From positions 7,982 through 71,981 of the forward strand of contig JBEKLU010000016.1 in assembly GCA_050010035.1 (NCBI GenBank): 64,000 nucleotides of DNA, written 5' to 3'. Every line of letters starts with the position of its first letter. Positions within the stretch are counted from its first letter, which is position 1. The notes under the pieces were generated by a model. The model made no database searches, was not told the DNA's origin, and saw only the letters and a list, made by a program, of their open reading frames with translations. A program made the translations under genes and the position numbers. The stretch comes from Roseiarcus sp050010035. GTDB taxonomy: Bacteria > Pseudomonadota > Alphaproteobacteria > Rhizobiales > Beijerinckiaceae. This document shows, one piece after another, positions 16,555-24,522 of the stretch.

Positions 16555-17637
16555 ATGAGGTTCGAACCGCGCGGCAAAGTGTCGATTCTGTGGACCTATG
16601 CGTCGCCGGTCCTGGCGATCGGGCTGACGATCCTCGGCACCGGGTTCGTCTTCTGGGCGCTCGGGCAGGCGCCCGGCCCGGCGGTCTTTACCTTCCTCGT
16701 CGCGCCGCTCATCCAGGCTGGCGGCCTCTCCGCGCTCGCCGTCAAGGCGGCGCCGCTGATCATGATGGGGGCGGGACTGGCCCTGTGCTATCGCGCCTCG
16801 GTGTGGAACATCGGCGCGGAGGGCCAGTTCACCGTCGGCGCGATCTTCGCCGGCGGGTTCGCGCTGGCGTTTCCCGACCTGCCGGGCTGGCTGCTCTATC
16901 CCGGCACGATTCTCATGGGCGTGATCGGCGGCGCGGCGATGGCGGGCCTCGTGGCGTTCCTCAAGGCCGACCTCAACGTCAACGAAATCCTCTCCAGCCT
17001 GATGCTGACCTATGTCGCGCAGTACCTGCTGATCTATCTCGTCACCGGTCCGTGGAAGGACCCGAAGGGCTTCGGCTTTCCGCAGACCGCGATGTTTTCC
17101 GACGGCGCGACGACGCCGATCGTCATCGACGGCACGGGCGTGCATCTGGGCTGCGTCGTCGCGCCGATCGCGGCGATCGCGGTCTGGGCGCTGATGTCGC
17201 GCTCGACGCTCGGCTTTCAACTGCGCGTCGTCGGCGAAGCGCCGCGGGCGGCGCGTTTTGCCGGCTTCAGCGAGCGGCGCCTGATCTGGGTGGCGCTGCT
17301 CGTCAGCGGCGGCCTCGCCGGGCTCGCCGGCATGTTCGAGGTCACCGGCCCGATCGGTCAGCTCACCACCGAGATCTCGCCCGGGTACGGCTTCACCGCC
17401 ATCATCGTCGCCTTCCTCGGGCGGCTGCATCCGATCGGCGCGATCTTCGCGGGATTGCTGCTGGCGCTTTCCTATCTCGGCGGCGACGCGGCGCAGATCG
17501 ACCTCGGGCTGCCCAACGCGGTCACCGGCATCTTCCAGGGCATCCTGCTGTTCTTCCTGCTCGCCTGCGACATCCTGATTCTCTACCGCGTCCGGCTCGC
17601 CAGGCCGCGAGGCAAGCCGATCGGAGCCGCTCGATGA
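16555..17637 (+). CDS. BMP-type ABC transporter permease 1 (system 1)
   Basis: This 360-residue inner-membrane permease of the BPD_transp_2 (branched-chain/sugar/nucleoside) superfamily has about ten hydrophobic segments. Family motifs are CYRASVWNIGAEGQFTVGAI, NVNEILSSLMLTYVAQYLL and LQLRVVGEAPRAARFAGF-like (here FQLRVVGEAPRAARFAG), followed by ISPGYGFTAIIVAFLGRLHP. The short gap to the ATPase gene and the ATGA overlap with the next permease show that it is translated as part of one operon. It forms the channel with the second permease. Confidence 0.93.
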   Translation: MRFEPRGKVSILWTYASPVLAIGLTILGTGFVFWALGQAPGPAVFTFLVAPLIQAGGLSALAVKAAPLIMMGAGLALCYRASVWNIGAEGQFTVGAIFAGGFALAFPDLPGWLLYPGTILMGVIGGAAMAGLVAFLKADLNVNEILSSLMLTYVAQYLLIYLVTGPWKDPKGFGFPQTAMFSDGATTPIVIDGTGVHLGCVVAPIAAIAVWALMSRSTLGFQLRVVGEAPRAARFAGFSERRLIWVALLVSGGLAGLAGMFEVTGPIGQLTTEISPGYGFTAIIVAFLGRLHPIGAIFAGLLLALSYLGGDAAQIDLGLPNAVTGIFQGILLFFLLACDILILYRVRLARPRGKPIGAAR

Positions 17638-18557
17638 TCTTCTTCCTGACCAGCTTCTTCGTCAGCGTGATGGCCTCCTCGACGCCGTTGCTGCTCGCGG
17701 CCGCCGGCGAGTTGGTCACCGAGCGCGCCGGCGTTCTCAATCTCGGCGTCGAAGGCATGATGCTGCTGGGCGCGGTCACCGGCTTCATCGTCGGGCTGCT
17801 CACCGGCAGCGCCCTCCTCGGCCTCTTGGCGGCGATCGCCGGCGGCGCGGCGCTGTCGGCGATCTTCGCCTTCCTGACGCTCGGCCTGCTCGCCAACCAG
17901 ACCGCCGCGGGCCTGGCGCTGACGATTTTCGGCCGCGGCTTCAGCTCTCTGCTCGGCGCCGGCTACGTCGGCGTCAAGGGGCCCGAGCTCGCCAAGCTCG
18001 ACTTGCCCGGCCTGTCGCAGATCCCCTTCCTCGGCCCGGTGCTGTTCGGGCAGGACGGGCTGGTCTACGCCTCCTTCGTGATCCTGGCGGCCGTGGCGTG
18101 GTTTCTCTATCGCACCCACGCCGGGCTGGTGCTGCGCTCGGTCGGGGATTCGCACGACGCGGCGCACGCCATCGGCTATCCCGTCAACGCGATTCGCCTC
18201 GGGGCGACGCTGTTCGGCGGCGCGATGGCGGGGCTCGCGGGCGGCTACATGTCGCTCGCCTACTCGCCGCTGTGGGCGGAGAACATGACCGCGGGACGCG
18301 GCTGGATCGCCCTCGCCCTCGTCGTGTTCGCGACCTGGCGGCCGGCCTGGCTGCTCGGCGGCGCCTATCTCTTCGGCGCGATCATGTATCTGTCGCTCTA
18401 CGTCCAGGGGGTGGGCGTGCCGATCCCCTCGCCGTTCATTTCCGCGCTGCCCTATCTCGTCACCGTCGTGGTGCTCGCAGTCATTTCGCGCGATCGGCGC
18501 CGCATCCGCCTCAATCAGCCGGCCTGCCTCGGCCGACCGTTCTATGCGGGGGCCTGA
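17634..18557 (+). CDS. BMP-type ABC transporter permease 2 (system 1)
   Basis: This is the second channel subunit, 307 residues and mostly membrane helices. It carries the characteristic LVTERAGVLNLGVEGMMLLG near the N terminus, then LANQTAAGLALTIFG, THAGLVLRSVGDSHDAAHA and MTAGRGWIALALVVFATWRP. The ATG overlaps the stop of permease 1 (ATGA). After it a 377-base gap containing a large inverted repeat separates the binding-protein gene, which belongs to the same system. Confidence 0.93.
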   Translation: MIFFLTSFFVSVMASSTPLLLAAAGELVTERAGVLNLGVEGMMLLGAVTGFIVGLLTGSALLGLLAAIAGGAALSAIFAFLTLGLLANQTAAGLALTIFGRGFSSLLGAGYVGVKGPELAKLDLPGLSQIPFLGPVLFGQDGLVYASFVILAAVAWFLYRTHAGLVLRSVGDSHDAAHAIGYPVNAIRLGATLFGGAMAGLAGGYMSLAYSPLWAENMTAGRGWIALALVVFATWRPAWLLGGAYLFGAIMYLSLYVQGVGVPIPSPFISALPYLVTVVVLAVISRDRRRIRLNQPACLGRPFYAGA

Positions 18558-18639
18558 TGCGCGCTTGGAGGCGAATATTTGCGCTGCGTCGAGCTTAAGA
18601 AAGAGGCGCCCGAGCGGGAAGAGGAGCTTGCCGAGGCCC

Positions 18640-18766
18640 GCGGCCAATCCCCCCGCCCCTCACCCTACCTCTCCCCGCGAGAGCGGGGAGAGGGGCGCGC
18701 GGCGCCGTCCTTCTCCTCTCCCCGTTTACGGGGAGAGGTAGGGTGAGGGGCGGGGGGATTGGCCGC
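18640..18766. repeat. Extragenic palindrome, family A copy 1 (37-bp perfect inverted repeat)
   Basis: The 37 bases at 18640-18676 are exactly complementary to those at 18730-18766. The shared core includes CCTCACCCTACCTCTCCCC. Each arm also has its own small hairpin (CTCCCCGC-GAGA-GCGGGGAG on the left, CTCCCCG-TTTA-CGGGGAG on the right). It is in the 377-base gap between permease 2 and the binding-protein gene. Apart from this element, the gap shows only the leader of the next gene. A second copy of the family is at 53.6 kb. Confidence 0.9.
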
Positions 18767-18934
18767 AGGCTTCGCCGCCAAACGCAAACGCCGCGCGCCC
18801 TGGCCTGCGCCTTGCTTGCCCACGGGCGCGGGCGCGGGGCGGAGCTGTCGATTTCCGGTCGAACGGGTTCGGCGCCGATAGGCATGGGCGCGGCGCCGGT
18901 ATAAGCATTTCTCGAGGCAGTGAGGAGAAACGCG

Positions 18935-20017
18935 ATGGATCGTCGGACATTCAACAAGCTTCTGGGCGGCGGGCTCGCCGTCGCCGCGACGCCGCTGGCG
19001 TTGGGCGGGGCGCGCGCCGCCGAACCCTTGAAGGTCAGCTTCATCTATGTCGGACCGGTGAGCGATTTCGGCTGGAGCTACCAACACGACATCGCGCGCA
19101 AGGAGGTCGAAGAGCACTTCGGCGGCGCGGTGAAGACGGCTTACGTCGAGAGCGTTCCCGAGGGGCCGGACTCCGAGCACGTGCTCTCCGACTTCGCCGC
19201 CAAGGGCAGCGGCCTGATCTTCGCCACCTCGTTCGGCTACATGAACTACGTGATCGCCGCGGCGAAGAAGTTTCCCGCCGTCAAATTCGAGCATTGCACT
19301 GGCTACAAGCGCGCCGCCAACGTCGCGACCTACAACATCCGCTTCTACGAGGGGCGCTTCGTCCAGGGCGTCATCGCCGGCAAGATCAGCAAGACGGGCG
19401 TCGCCGGCTACGTCGGCTCGGTGGCGGTGCCGGAAGTCGTGCAGGGCATGAACGCGTTCCTTCTGGGCATGCGCAGCGTCAATCCGACGGCGAAGCTGAA
19501 GTTCATCATGATCAATTCCTGGTACGACCCGGGCAAGGAGGGCGACGCCGCCAAGGCGCTGATCGACCAGGGCTGCGACGTCATCACCCAGCACACCGAC
19601 TCGCCCGCCCCGCTGCAGGTCGCCGAGAGCCGCGGCGTCAAGGCGTTCGGCGAGGCGACCGACATGGCCAAATTCGCGCCGAAATCGGAGCTCTCCGCCA
19701 ACGTCAACGTCTGGGGTCCTTACTACATCAAGCGCGTCCAGGCGGTCCTCGACGGGACGTGGACGAGCGGCGACGTCTGGGGCGGCTTCTCCGCCGGCCT
19801 GTTGAAGATGTCGCCGTTCACCAACATGCCCGACGACGTCAAGGCGCTGGCGCAGCAGACCGTCGACGACATCACCTCGGGCAAGCAGAAGATCTTCGTC
19901 GGCCCGCTCGTCGACCAGAGCGGCGCTCTGAAGCTGCCCGCCGGCCAGGTGATGGACGACGGAACGCTCTCGGGCCTGCAATGGCTGGTCCAGGGCGTCG
20001 AAGGCAAGCTGAGCTGA
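18935..20017 (+). CDS. BMP-family substrate-binding lipoprotein-like protein (system 1)
   Basis: This 360-residue periplasmic binding protein is of the Bmp/PnrA family, which binds nucleosides, nucleobases or related small molecules. The N terminus is a signal sequence with arginines (MDRRTFNKLLGGGLAVAATP), resembling a Tat signal (RRTF), and there is no lipobox cysteine. Family features are VGPVSDFGWSYQHDIAR, LIFATSFGYMNYVIAAAKKF, KFEHCTGYKRAANVATYN and YEGRFVQGVIAG. The ATG at 18935 has GAGGAG about 10 bases upstream. The GTG at 18920 was rejected because the Shine-Dalgarno would lie inside it. It is separated from its transporter genes by palindrome A1, which may allow separate expression of the binding protein. 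Confidence 0.93.
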   Translation: MDRRTFNKLLGGGLAVAATPLALGGARAAEPLKVSFIYVGPVSDFGWSYQHDIARKEVEEHFGGAVKTAYVESVPEGPDSEHVLSDFAAKGSGLIFATSFGYMNYVIAAAKKFPAVKFEHCTGYKRAANVATYNIRFYEGRFVQGVIAGKISKTGVAGYVGSVAVPEVVQGMNAFLLGMRSVNPTAKLKFIMINSWYDPGKEGDAAKALIDQGCDVITQHTDSPAPLQVAESRGVKAFGEATDMAKFAPKSELSANVNVWGPYYIKRVQAVLDGTWTSGDVWGGFSAGLLKMSPFTNMPDDVKALAQQTVDDITSGKQKIFVGPLVDQSGALKLPAGQVMDDGTLSGLQWLVQGVEGKLS

Positions 20018-20026
20018 GAAAAGCGA

Positions 20027-20221
20027 CCCCTTCCCCCCTTGCGGGGGAAGGTGGCGCGCGAAGCGCGTCGGATGAGGGGGTCGCGCGCAAGCGCGACGGC
20101 TTCGACGAGCGTCGGCCACCTTTCGACGTGGAGCAAACGCGCGTGGCGGTCGCGCTTGCGCGCGCCCCCTCATCCGTCATCGCTGACGCGATGACACCTT
20201 CCCCCGCGAGGGGGGAAGGGG
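20027..20221. repeat. Extragenic palindrome pair, family B copy 1
   Basis: Two inverted units flank about 70 unique bases. The left unit has TTCCCCCCTTGCGGGGGAAG followed by a variable hairpin (GCGCGCGAAGCGCG) and GGATGAGGG. The right unit is the mirror (CCCTCATCC, a hairpin around CATCGCTGACGCGATG, then CCTTCCCCCGCGAGGGGGGA). It fills the space between the convergent binding-protein and deaminase genes and may act as a bidirectional terminator. Confidence 0.85.
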
Positions 20222-20228
20222 AGCGCGC

Positions 20229-20744
20229 CTACAGTGGCGCCCGATCGGCCCAGAAATCGCGTTGCAGCGCCGCCGCCTCGCCCTCGAGCAGCGGGCCGAC
20301 GACTTCGACGGAGCGCTGTCCCGCGGCGAACACGACGCGGCAGGGCAGATCGAGCGTCGGGTTCTCGCCGTGCGCGCCGGTCACCGCCTTCAGGCTCTTC
20401 TCGCTCTGGCCGTAGACGACGCGGCCGATCCCCGCCCAGTAGATCGCGCCCGAACACATCGCGCAGGGCTCCGCCGACGTATAAAGCGTGCATCGCGCCA
20501 GAAACGCCGCGCCGAGGGTCTTCGAGGCCCAGGTGGCGAGAAGGCGCTCGGCGTGCGCGGTCATGTCGCCGCCTTCCGAACTGAAGCCGTTACCCTGCTC
20601 CTTCAGGACTGCGCCGTCGGGGCCGACCAGGATCGAGCCGAAGGGATGATCGCCCTGCTGGCGCGAACGGCGCGCCACGTCGAACGCGCGGCGCAGGAAC
20701 GCCTCGTGGTCGAGCGCGGGAAGCGCGGCCGCCTTGGGCTCCAT
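20229..20744 (-). CDS. Nucleoside/nucleobase deaminase (CDA fold, guanine deaminase-like)
   Basis: This zinc-dependent deaminase of 171 residues belongs to the cytidine deaminase-like superfamily. The zinc site is H64-A65-E66 (TAHAERLL) with P93-C94-A95-M96-C97 (AEPCAMCSGA). The proton shuttle is E66. The SAEPCAMC...YWAGIGRVVYG pattern is typical of the GuaD/TadA-like nucleoside deaminase group. The ATG at 20744 has GGGAG upstream; another ATG at 20765 would add seven residues. It is convergent with the BMP system 1 genes, suggesting that the imported substrate includes a purine or another aminated base. Exact substrate unknown. Confidence 0.88.
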   Translation of the reverse strand: MEPKAAALPALDHEAFLRRAFDVARRSRQQGDHPFGSILVGPDGAVLKEQGNGFSSEGGDMTAHAERLLATWASKTLGAAFLARCTLYTSAEPCAMCSGAIYWAGIGRVVYGQSEKSLKAVTGAHGENPTLDLPCRVVFAAGQRSVEVVGPLLEGEAAALQRDFWADRAPL

Positions 20745-20998
20745 CGTCGTGCGCTCCCGTCTCATCGAGGCTTGCGCCTGCGCCGAGCGCGCATCGTAGG
20801 CGACGCGCAATGGCGCGGCAACGCGATCGCGAGAGAAACGAAACACAGCGTTAAAGTTTTGGAAGGGATGCTGCCTCGCAGGACGGCCGGGTCCGCGATC
20901 GCGAGGGCGGAAAATTTACCGCCGCGCGGCATTTTGGCAGCCGCGCCGTCGCGATCCGCCGACGCTGGCCGCGCACACGGACGATGGGAAGGCAAGCG

Positions 20999-21580
20999 AT
21001 GAGCGTGGTGTTGAAGAGCTCCCTGTTCGACGAGCCCGCCGCCGCCGAGGCCGAGGCGGCGGCGAAAAAGTTCAAGTTCGCCGCGACCTTCGTCATCGAC
21101 CTGGCGTTCTCGCTTCTCTTCGTCGCCGCCGTCGTTCCCGTCTGGGCGGGCGAAATGGACCGCGGCCTCGTCCTCGCGCCGACCTTCCTCCTCGGCGTGT
21201 TGATCCTCGCCTGCTACGCCGGCAAGGTCTTCGTCATCGCCCATCTCGACAAGGCCGGCGGCGACGCGCGCACCTACGTCAAATCGTCGGCGCTGGTCAC
21301 CGACGGGCCCTACGCCTATTCGCGCAATCCGACGTACCTCTTGGCGATGGTTCAGTTTCTCCTGTGGTCGGCGCTGGCGTTCTACCTCCAGGCTTTCGCC
21401 CCGTGGCGTCCGACGATGCTCGCGGCGGCGATCCTTCTTCCCGCGCTGTTCTTCCTCGTTAACGACCGCGTCGTCATGCCGACGGAGGAAGCGATGCTGC
21501 GGCGTCTCCACCCGGATGAGTTCGAGGCGTACGCCAGCCGAGTTCGCCGCTGGCTCGGGCGCAGGGCCGCGGCGGACTGA
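20999..21580 (+). CDS. Integral-membrane methyltransferase, isoprenylcysteine methyltransferase-like
   Basis: This 193-residue membrane protein of the ICMT/PEMT superfamily has four to five hydrophobic helices. The conserved C-terminal SAM-binding region is present: VTDGPYAYSRNPTYLLAM and later VVMPTEEAMLRRLHPDEF followed by YASRVRRWLG, corresponding to the family's GPY.y.RNP, E..L and Y...V.RW signatures. Bacterial members methylate varied small substrates or lipids and often have no assigned function. The ATG at 20999 is preceded by GGGAAGG; one at 20984 is less likely. It stands alone between genes on the other strand. Confidence 0.82.
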   Translation: MSVVLKSSLFDEPAAAEAEAAAKKFKFAATFVIDLAFSLLFVAAVVPVWAGEMDRGLVLAPTFLLGVLILACYAGKVFVIAHLDKAGGDARTYVKSSALVTDGPYAYSRNPTYLLAMVQFLLWSALAFYLQAFAPWRPTMLAAAILLPALFFLVNDRVVMPTEEAMLRRLHPDEFEAYASRVRRWLGRRAAAD

Positions 21581-21600
21581 CGGCAGCGCTTTTCGCGGCG

Positions 21601-22035
21601 TCAGCCGGCGTAACGATTGGCGACGTCCTTGGCGATCCGCGCGGCCTCGTCGAGAAACCGCGCCACGATCTCGCGCGCGGCCGGCGTGCACGCGCGGTAG
21701 GTGAGTTCGTAATCGCGGAAGCCGCGGTTGAAGGCGCCGGCGAGCGCTTCCTTGCGGGCCTCGGTGTTGCCTTCCGCCTCCAGCAAGTCGGCGAACTTGC
21801 CGCGAAACGTCGCGCCGTCGCCCGCGCCGCAGAGATCGCGTAAGTAGGCGAGCGCGCCGACCACTTCGGCCAGACGCAGCAACTGGGGCTCGTAGGGCGG
21901 CGGCGACTCGCTCGGCGACGGGGCGGGCTGCTCGACCGGCGCGGCGGGCTTGGCGGGCGGCGTCTGCGCGGCGAGCGGGCTCGCGGCGAGCGCCAGGGCG
22001 CCCAGCGCGGCGACGAGGCGCGCGCGCGGCCTCAC
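21601..22035 (-). CDS. TIGR02301-family exported protein of unknown function
   Basis: The product has 144 residues. A Sec signal peptide (about 1-24, ALGALALAASPLAAQ) is followed by a proline/alanine-rich linker (25-48) and a conserved helical domain (LRLAEVVGALAYLRDLC, GNTEARKEALAGAFNRGFRD, YELTYRACTPAAREIVARFL). Two cysteines, in LRDLC and RACT, could form a disulfide in the periplasm. The pattern matches the TIGR02301 family restricted mainly to Hyphomicrobiales; no function is known. It overlaps the NUDIX gene by 4 bases. Confidence 0.85.
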   Translation of the reverse strand: MRPRARLVAALGALALAASPLAAQTPPAKPAAPVEQPAPSPSESPPPYEPQLLRLAEVVGALAYLRDLCGAGDGATFRGKFADLLEAEGNTEARKEALAGAFNRGFRDYELTYRACTPAAREIVARFLDEAARIAKDVANRYAG

Positions 22036-22469
22036 CGCAAGCTCCGTTCGAGACGCGCCGCCTTTTCGACGATTTCGGGCAGCCTGGGCGTCGTCGGCCA
22101 GCGCGCGATCTCTGCCGGCTCGACCCAGGCGACGGCGTCGGCCTCGGGGCCGGCGCGCGCCTCGCCGCTCAGCCAGCGCGCGACGAACGCCGCGATCACG
22201 TAGTGTTCGCGAACCCTGGCGCCGTCGAACAGGATCGGTTCGACGTGATCGACGAAGGCGAGAATCTCAGCGGCGAGGCCGACCTCCTCGGCCAGCTCGC
22301 GCAAAGCGGCCTGGCGCAAAGTCTCCCCGACTTCCACCACGCCGCCGGGCAGCGAATAGAGGCCGCCGAGCGGCGAGCGCGCGCGCCGCGCGATGAGGAC
22401 GCGCCCGTCGCGGAACACCGCGACCGAGGCGGCCAGGACGGGCCGCGCGGGATAGAGCCGTTCACCCAC
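22032..22469 (-). CDS. NUDIX hydrolase
   Basis: This 145-residue protein has a complete Nudix box, G(x5)E(x7)REUxEExGU, seen as GGVVEVGETLRQAALRELAE followed by EVGL. NUDIX enzymes cleave nucleoside diphosphates linked to another group. The N-terminal strand ASVAVFRDGRVLIARRARSP is typical of the ADP-ribose pyrophosphatase/MutT-like subset. Start is GTG. The gene overlaps the TIGR02301 gene and lies 10 bases downstream of the SDR gene, so a three-gene leftward operon is likely. Substrate not assignable. Confidence 0.92.
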   Translation of the reverse strand: MGERLYPARPVLAASVAVFRDGRVLIARRARSPLGGLYSLPGGVVEVGETLRQAALRELAEEVGLAAEILAFVDHVEPILFDGARVREHYVIAAFVARWLSGEARAGPEADAVAWVEPAEIARWPTTPRLPEIVEKAARLERSLR

Positions 22470-22479
22470 GCTTCACACC

Positions 22480-23235
22480 TCAGACATGCTGGCCGCCGTT
22501 GATCAGCAGTTCCGCGCCGTGGACGTAGCTCGATTGATCCGTGCACAGGAAGTAGATCGCCTTGGCGACTTCTTCGGCCGAGCCGAGGCGGCGCAGCGGG
22601 ATTTGCGCGACGATCTTCTCCGTGCCCGGCGAGAGGATGGCGGTGTCGATCTCGCCGGGCGAGATCGCGTTGACGCGCACGCCGCGCGGCCCGAAGTCGG
22701 CCGCCATCTCGCGCGTCAGCGCGGCCAGCGCCGCCTTCGACGTGGCGTAGGCGACGCCGGCGAAGGGGTGGACCCGCGATCCCGCGATCGAGGTGACGTT
22801 GACGATCGCGCCTTTCGCGGCCTGGAGCTCGGCGCTGAGGCCGCGCGCCAGCAGGGCCGGCGCGAAGAAGTTGACCTGGAACACCTTGTTCCAATCCTCG
22901 AACTCGGTCTCGAACAGGCCGAGCCGCGTGCCGCCGGGACCCTTGGGGGAAATGGCGGCGTTGTTGACCAGGGCGTCGAGCCGCCCGCCCTCCAGCCGCT
23001 CGCGAACCTCGCGGATGGCGCGAAGCGTGTCGGCGTGGTCGGCGAGGTCGATCTGCAGATGGTCCTCGGGACCGGCGAGCCAGGGGCACGCCTCGGGGAA
23101 GGGATGGCGCGAGCAGGTGATGACGCGCCATCCGGCCGAGGAAAAACGCTTGACGGTCGCGTGGCCGATGCCGCGCGAGGCGCCGGTGAGCAGCATCGCG
23201 CGGCGCGGCGCGTTGGAGGACGGTTGAGGCGTCAT
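22480..23235 (-). CDS. Short-chain dehydrogenase/reductase
   Basis: This is a classical SDR of 251 residues. It has LLTGASRGIGHATVKRF (cofactor site), LVNNAAIS (structural), NVTSIAGSRVHPFAGVAYAT with the SK of the catalytic YATSK, and a C terminus of VHGAELLINGGQHV as in FabG-like proteins. NVFQVNFFAPALLARG-type helix (KVFQVNFFAPALLARG) is conserved. The ATG at 23235 gives MTPQPSSNAP; an upstream start in the same frame would add an unconserved stretch. It is adjacent to the NUDIX gene on the same strand. The substrate is unknown; it is a paralogue of, but not close to, the SDR at 6.9 kb. Confidence 0.9.
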   Translation of the reverse strand: MTPQPSSNAPRRAMLLTGASRGIGHATVKRFSSAGWRVITCSRHPFPEACPWLAGPEDHLQIDLADHADTLRAIREVRERLEGGRLDALVNNAAISPKGPGGTRLGLFETEFEDWNKVFQVNFFAPALLARGLSAELQAAKGAIVNVTSIAGSRVHPFAGVAYATSKAALAALTREMAADFGPRGVRVNAISPGEIDTAILSPGTEKIVAQIPLRRLGSAEEVAKAIYFLCTDQSSYVHGAELLINGGQHV

Positions 23236-23298
23236 GGCTCGATTCGCTGGGAGGGGCGGAGGCGCGAGGGTTAGCACACTTGCCTCGCGCCGGCACGC

Positions 23299-23913
23299 CT
23301 ATGGATAAAGCCGCTCGCGGCGCCACGGCTCGCCTTCGCGCGCGCGCGCGAACAGGACGCGATCGTGCAGGCGGAACTGGACGTCCTGCCAGAATTCGAT
23401 TTCGATCGGCGTCAGCCGGTATCCGCCCCAATAGGCGGGGCGCGGAATATCGCCCTCGCCGAACTTCTTCGTGTAGGCCGCGACGGCCTCCTCGAGCTTT
23501 GCGCGCGATTCGAGCGGCCGCGACTGCTGGCTCGCCCAGGCCCCGATGCGGCTGAGGCGCGGCCGGGAGGCGAAATAGGCGTCCGCTTCGCCGTCCGAGA
23601 TCCTGGCGACGGAACCGCGCAGGCGCACCTGGCGGCGCAGCGACTTCCAGTGGAACAGCGCCGCCGCCTTCGGCGTCGCCGCCAATTCCCGGCCCTTGGC
23701 GCTTTGCGCGTTGCCGTAGAAGACGAGGCCGCGCTCGTCGGCCTGCTTGCACAGAACCACGCGCGCGTCCGGCATGCCGGCGGCGTCGACGCTGGCGAGC
23801 GTCATCGCCTCGGGATCGTTGAGCTCGCGCTCGCCCGCCTCCGCCAGCCACAGCTTCAGCAGCGCGAAAGGATCGCGCGTTTCGGTGAAGTCACTCGAAT
23901 TTAACGCATTCAA
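23299..23913 (-). CDS. pdxH: Pyridoxamine 5'-phosphate oxidase
   Basis: This FMN enzyme makes pyridoxal 5'-phosphate from pyridoxine or pyridoxamine phosphate. Conserved segments are NDPEAMTLASVDAAGMPDAR, VLCKQADERGLVFYGNAQSA, LFHWKSLRRQVRLRGSV, ASRPRLSRIGAWASQQSRPL and WGGYRLTPIEIEFWQ, with the terminal RERLYP. The start is a TTG preceded by AGAGGAG about 10 bases away, giving about 204 residues. A TTG at 23955 would add 14 residues and overlap the divergent lipoprotein gene start. The family is usually 210-220 residues, so either is possible. Confidence 0.95.
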   Translation of the reverse strand: MNALNSSDFTETRDPFALLKLWLAEAGERELNDPEAMTLASVDAAGMPDARVVLCKQADERGLVFYGNAQSAKGRELAATPKAAALFHWKSLRRQVRLRGSVARISDGEADAYFASRPRLSRIGAWASQQSRPLESRAKLEEAVAAYTKKFGEGDIPRPAYWGGYRLTPIEIEFWQDVQFRLHDRVLFARAREGEPWRRERLYP

Positions 23914-23954
23914 GGCAATTATGCTCCTCTTTGACAACCATCGCGCGCTTAACA

Positions 23955-24428
23955 ATGATAGTCCTTCCGAACTGCAAACGCGAAAGTTTTCGCCGGCGCG
24001 GCGGCTCGCCCGGCGCGGGCCGGGCCCTCGCGGTCGCTTTGGTCGCGCTGGCGCTCGCGGGATGTTCGATCTCCATGCCGCTGCCGTCCCTCATCGACGC
24101 CGAGCCGACCGGATCGATCAAGCCGGAGGCCCCGCCGCTGTCGAGCGCCTTCGATTCGCGCGACTGGCGGATCGCCGAACCGGTTCTCGCGGCGAGCCTG
24201 CGCGCGCCGGCGCCGGCCGAGCCCGCCCGCTGGTCCAATGCGGAAACCGGCGACCGCGGCGAATTCCTCCCCGTCGCCGGAACCTTCGCGCGGCAGGGCC
24301 GATCGTGCCGCGCCTTCGTCGCGCGCCTCGTCGACGGCAAGGCCGCCAAGACGCTCCAGGCCGTCGGCTGCCCCAGCGAGAGCGGCGAGGTTGCGATCTA
24401 CGACGTCTCGCCGTGGACGGGTCTCTGA
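23955..24428 (+). CDS. Putative lipoprotein, surface-antigen-like domain
   Basis: The product has 157 residues. A signal with lipobox (VALVALALAGCSIS, lipidated Cys near residue 37) leads into a domain with SNAETGDRGEFLPVAGTF, RQGRSCRAFVARLVDG and LQAVGCP. This is the pattern of RT0821/Lpp0805-type surface-protein domains found with outer-membrane lipoproteins in alphaproteobacteria. Those domains often bind 17-kDa-antigen-like partners; the function is unknown. It is divergent from pdxH with almost no spacer, so the two promoters must overlap the start regions. Confidence 0.72.
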   Translation: MIVLPNCKRESFRRRGGSPGAGRALAVALVALALAGCSISMPLPSLIDAEPTGSIKPEAPPLSSAFDSRDWRIAEPVLAASLRAPAPAEPARWSNAETGDRGEFLPVAGTFARQGRSCRAFVARLVDGKAAKTLQAVGCPSESGEVAIYDVSPWTGL

Positions 24429-24522
24429 CGCCCACTTGCGAGGAAAGCGCCGCCGGCCCAAATAGGCGAGGGAGACACCGGCGCCTGCGCCTTCGGGGCG
24501 GGCGCGCAATCCTGGGCTCATC

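Noticed and set aside
15082..17600. Very long alternative frames over the BMP system 1 genes
   Set aside because: Arginine-rich shadow translations of GC-rich coding DNA; the ABC transporter motifs are in the other frames.
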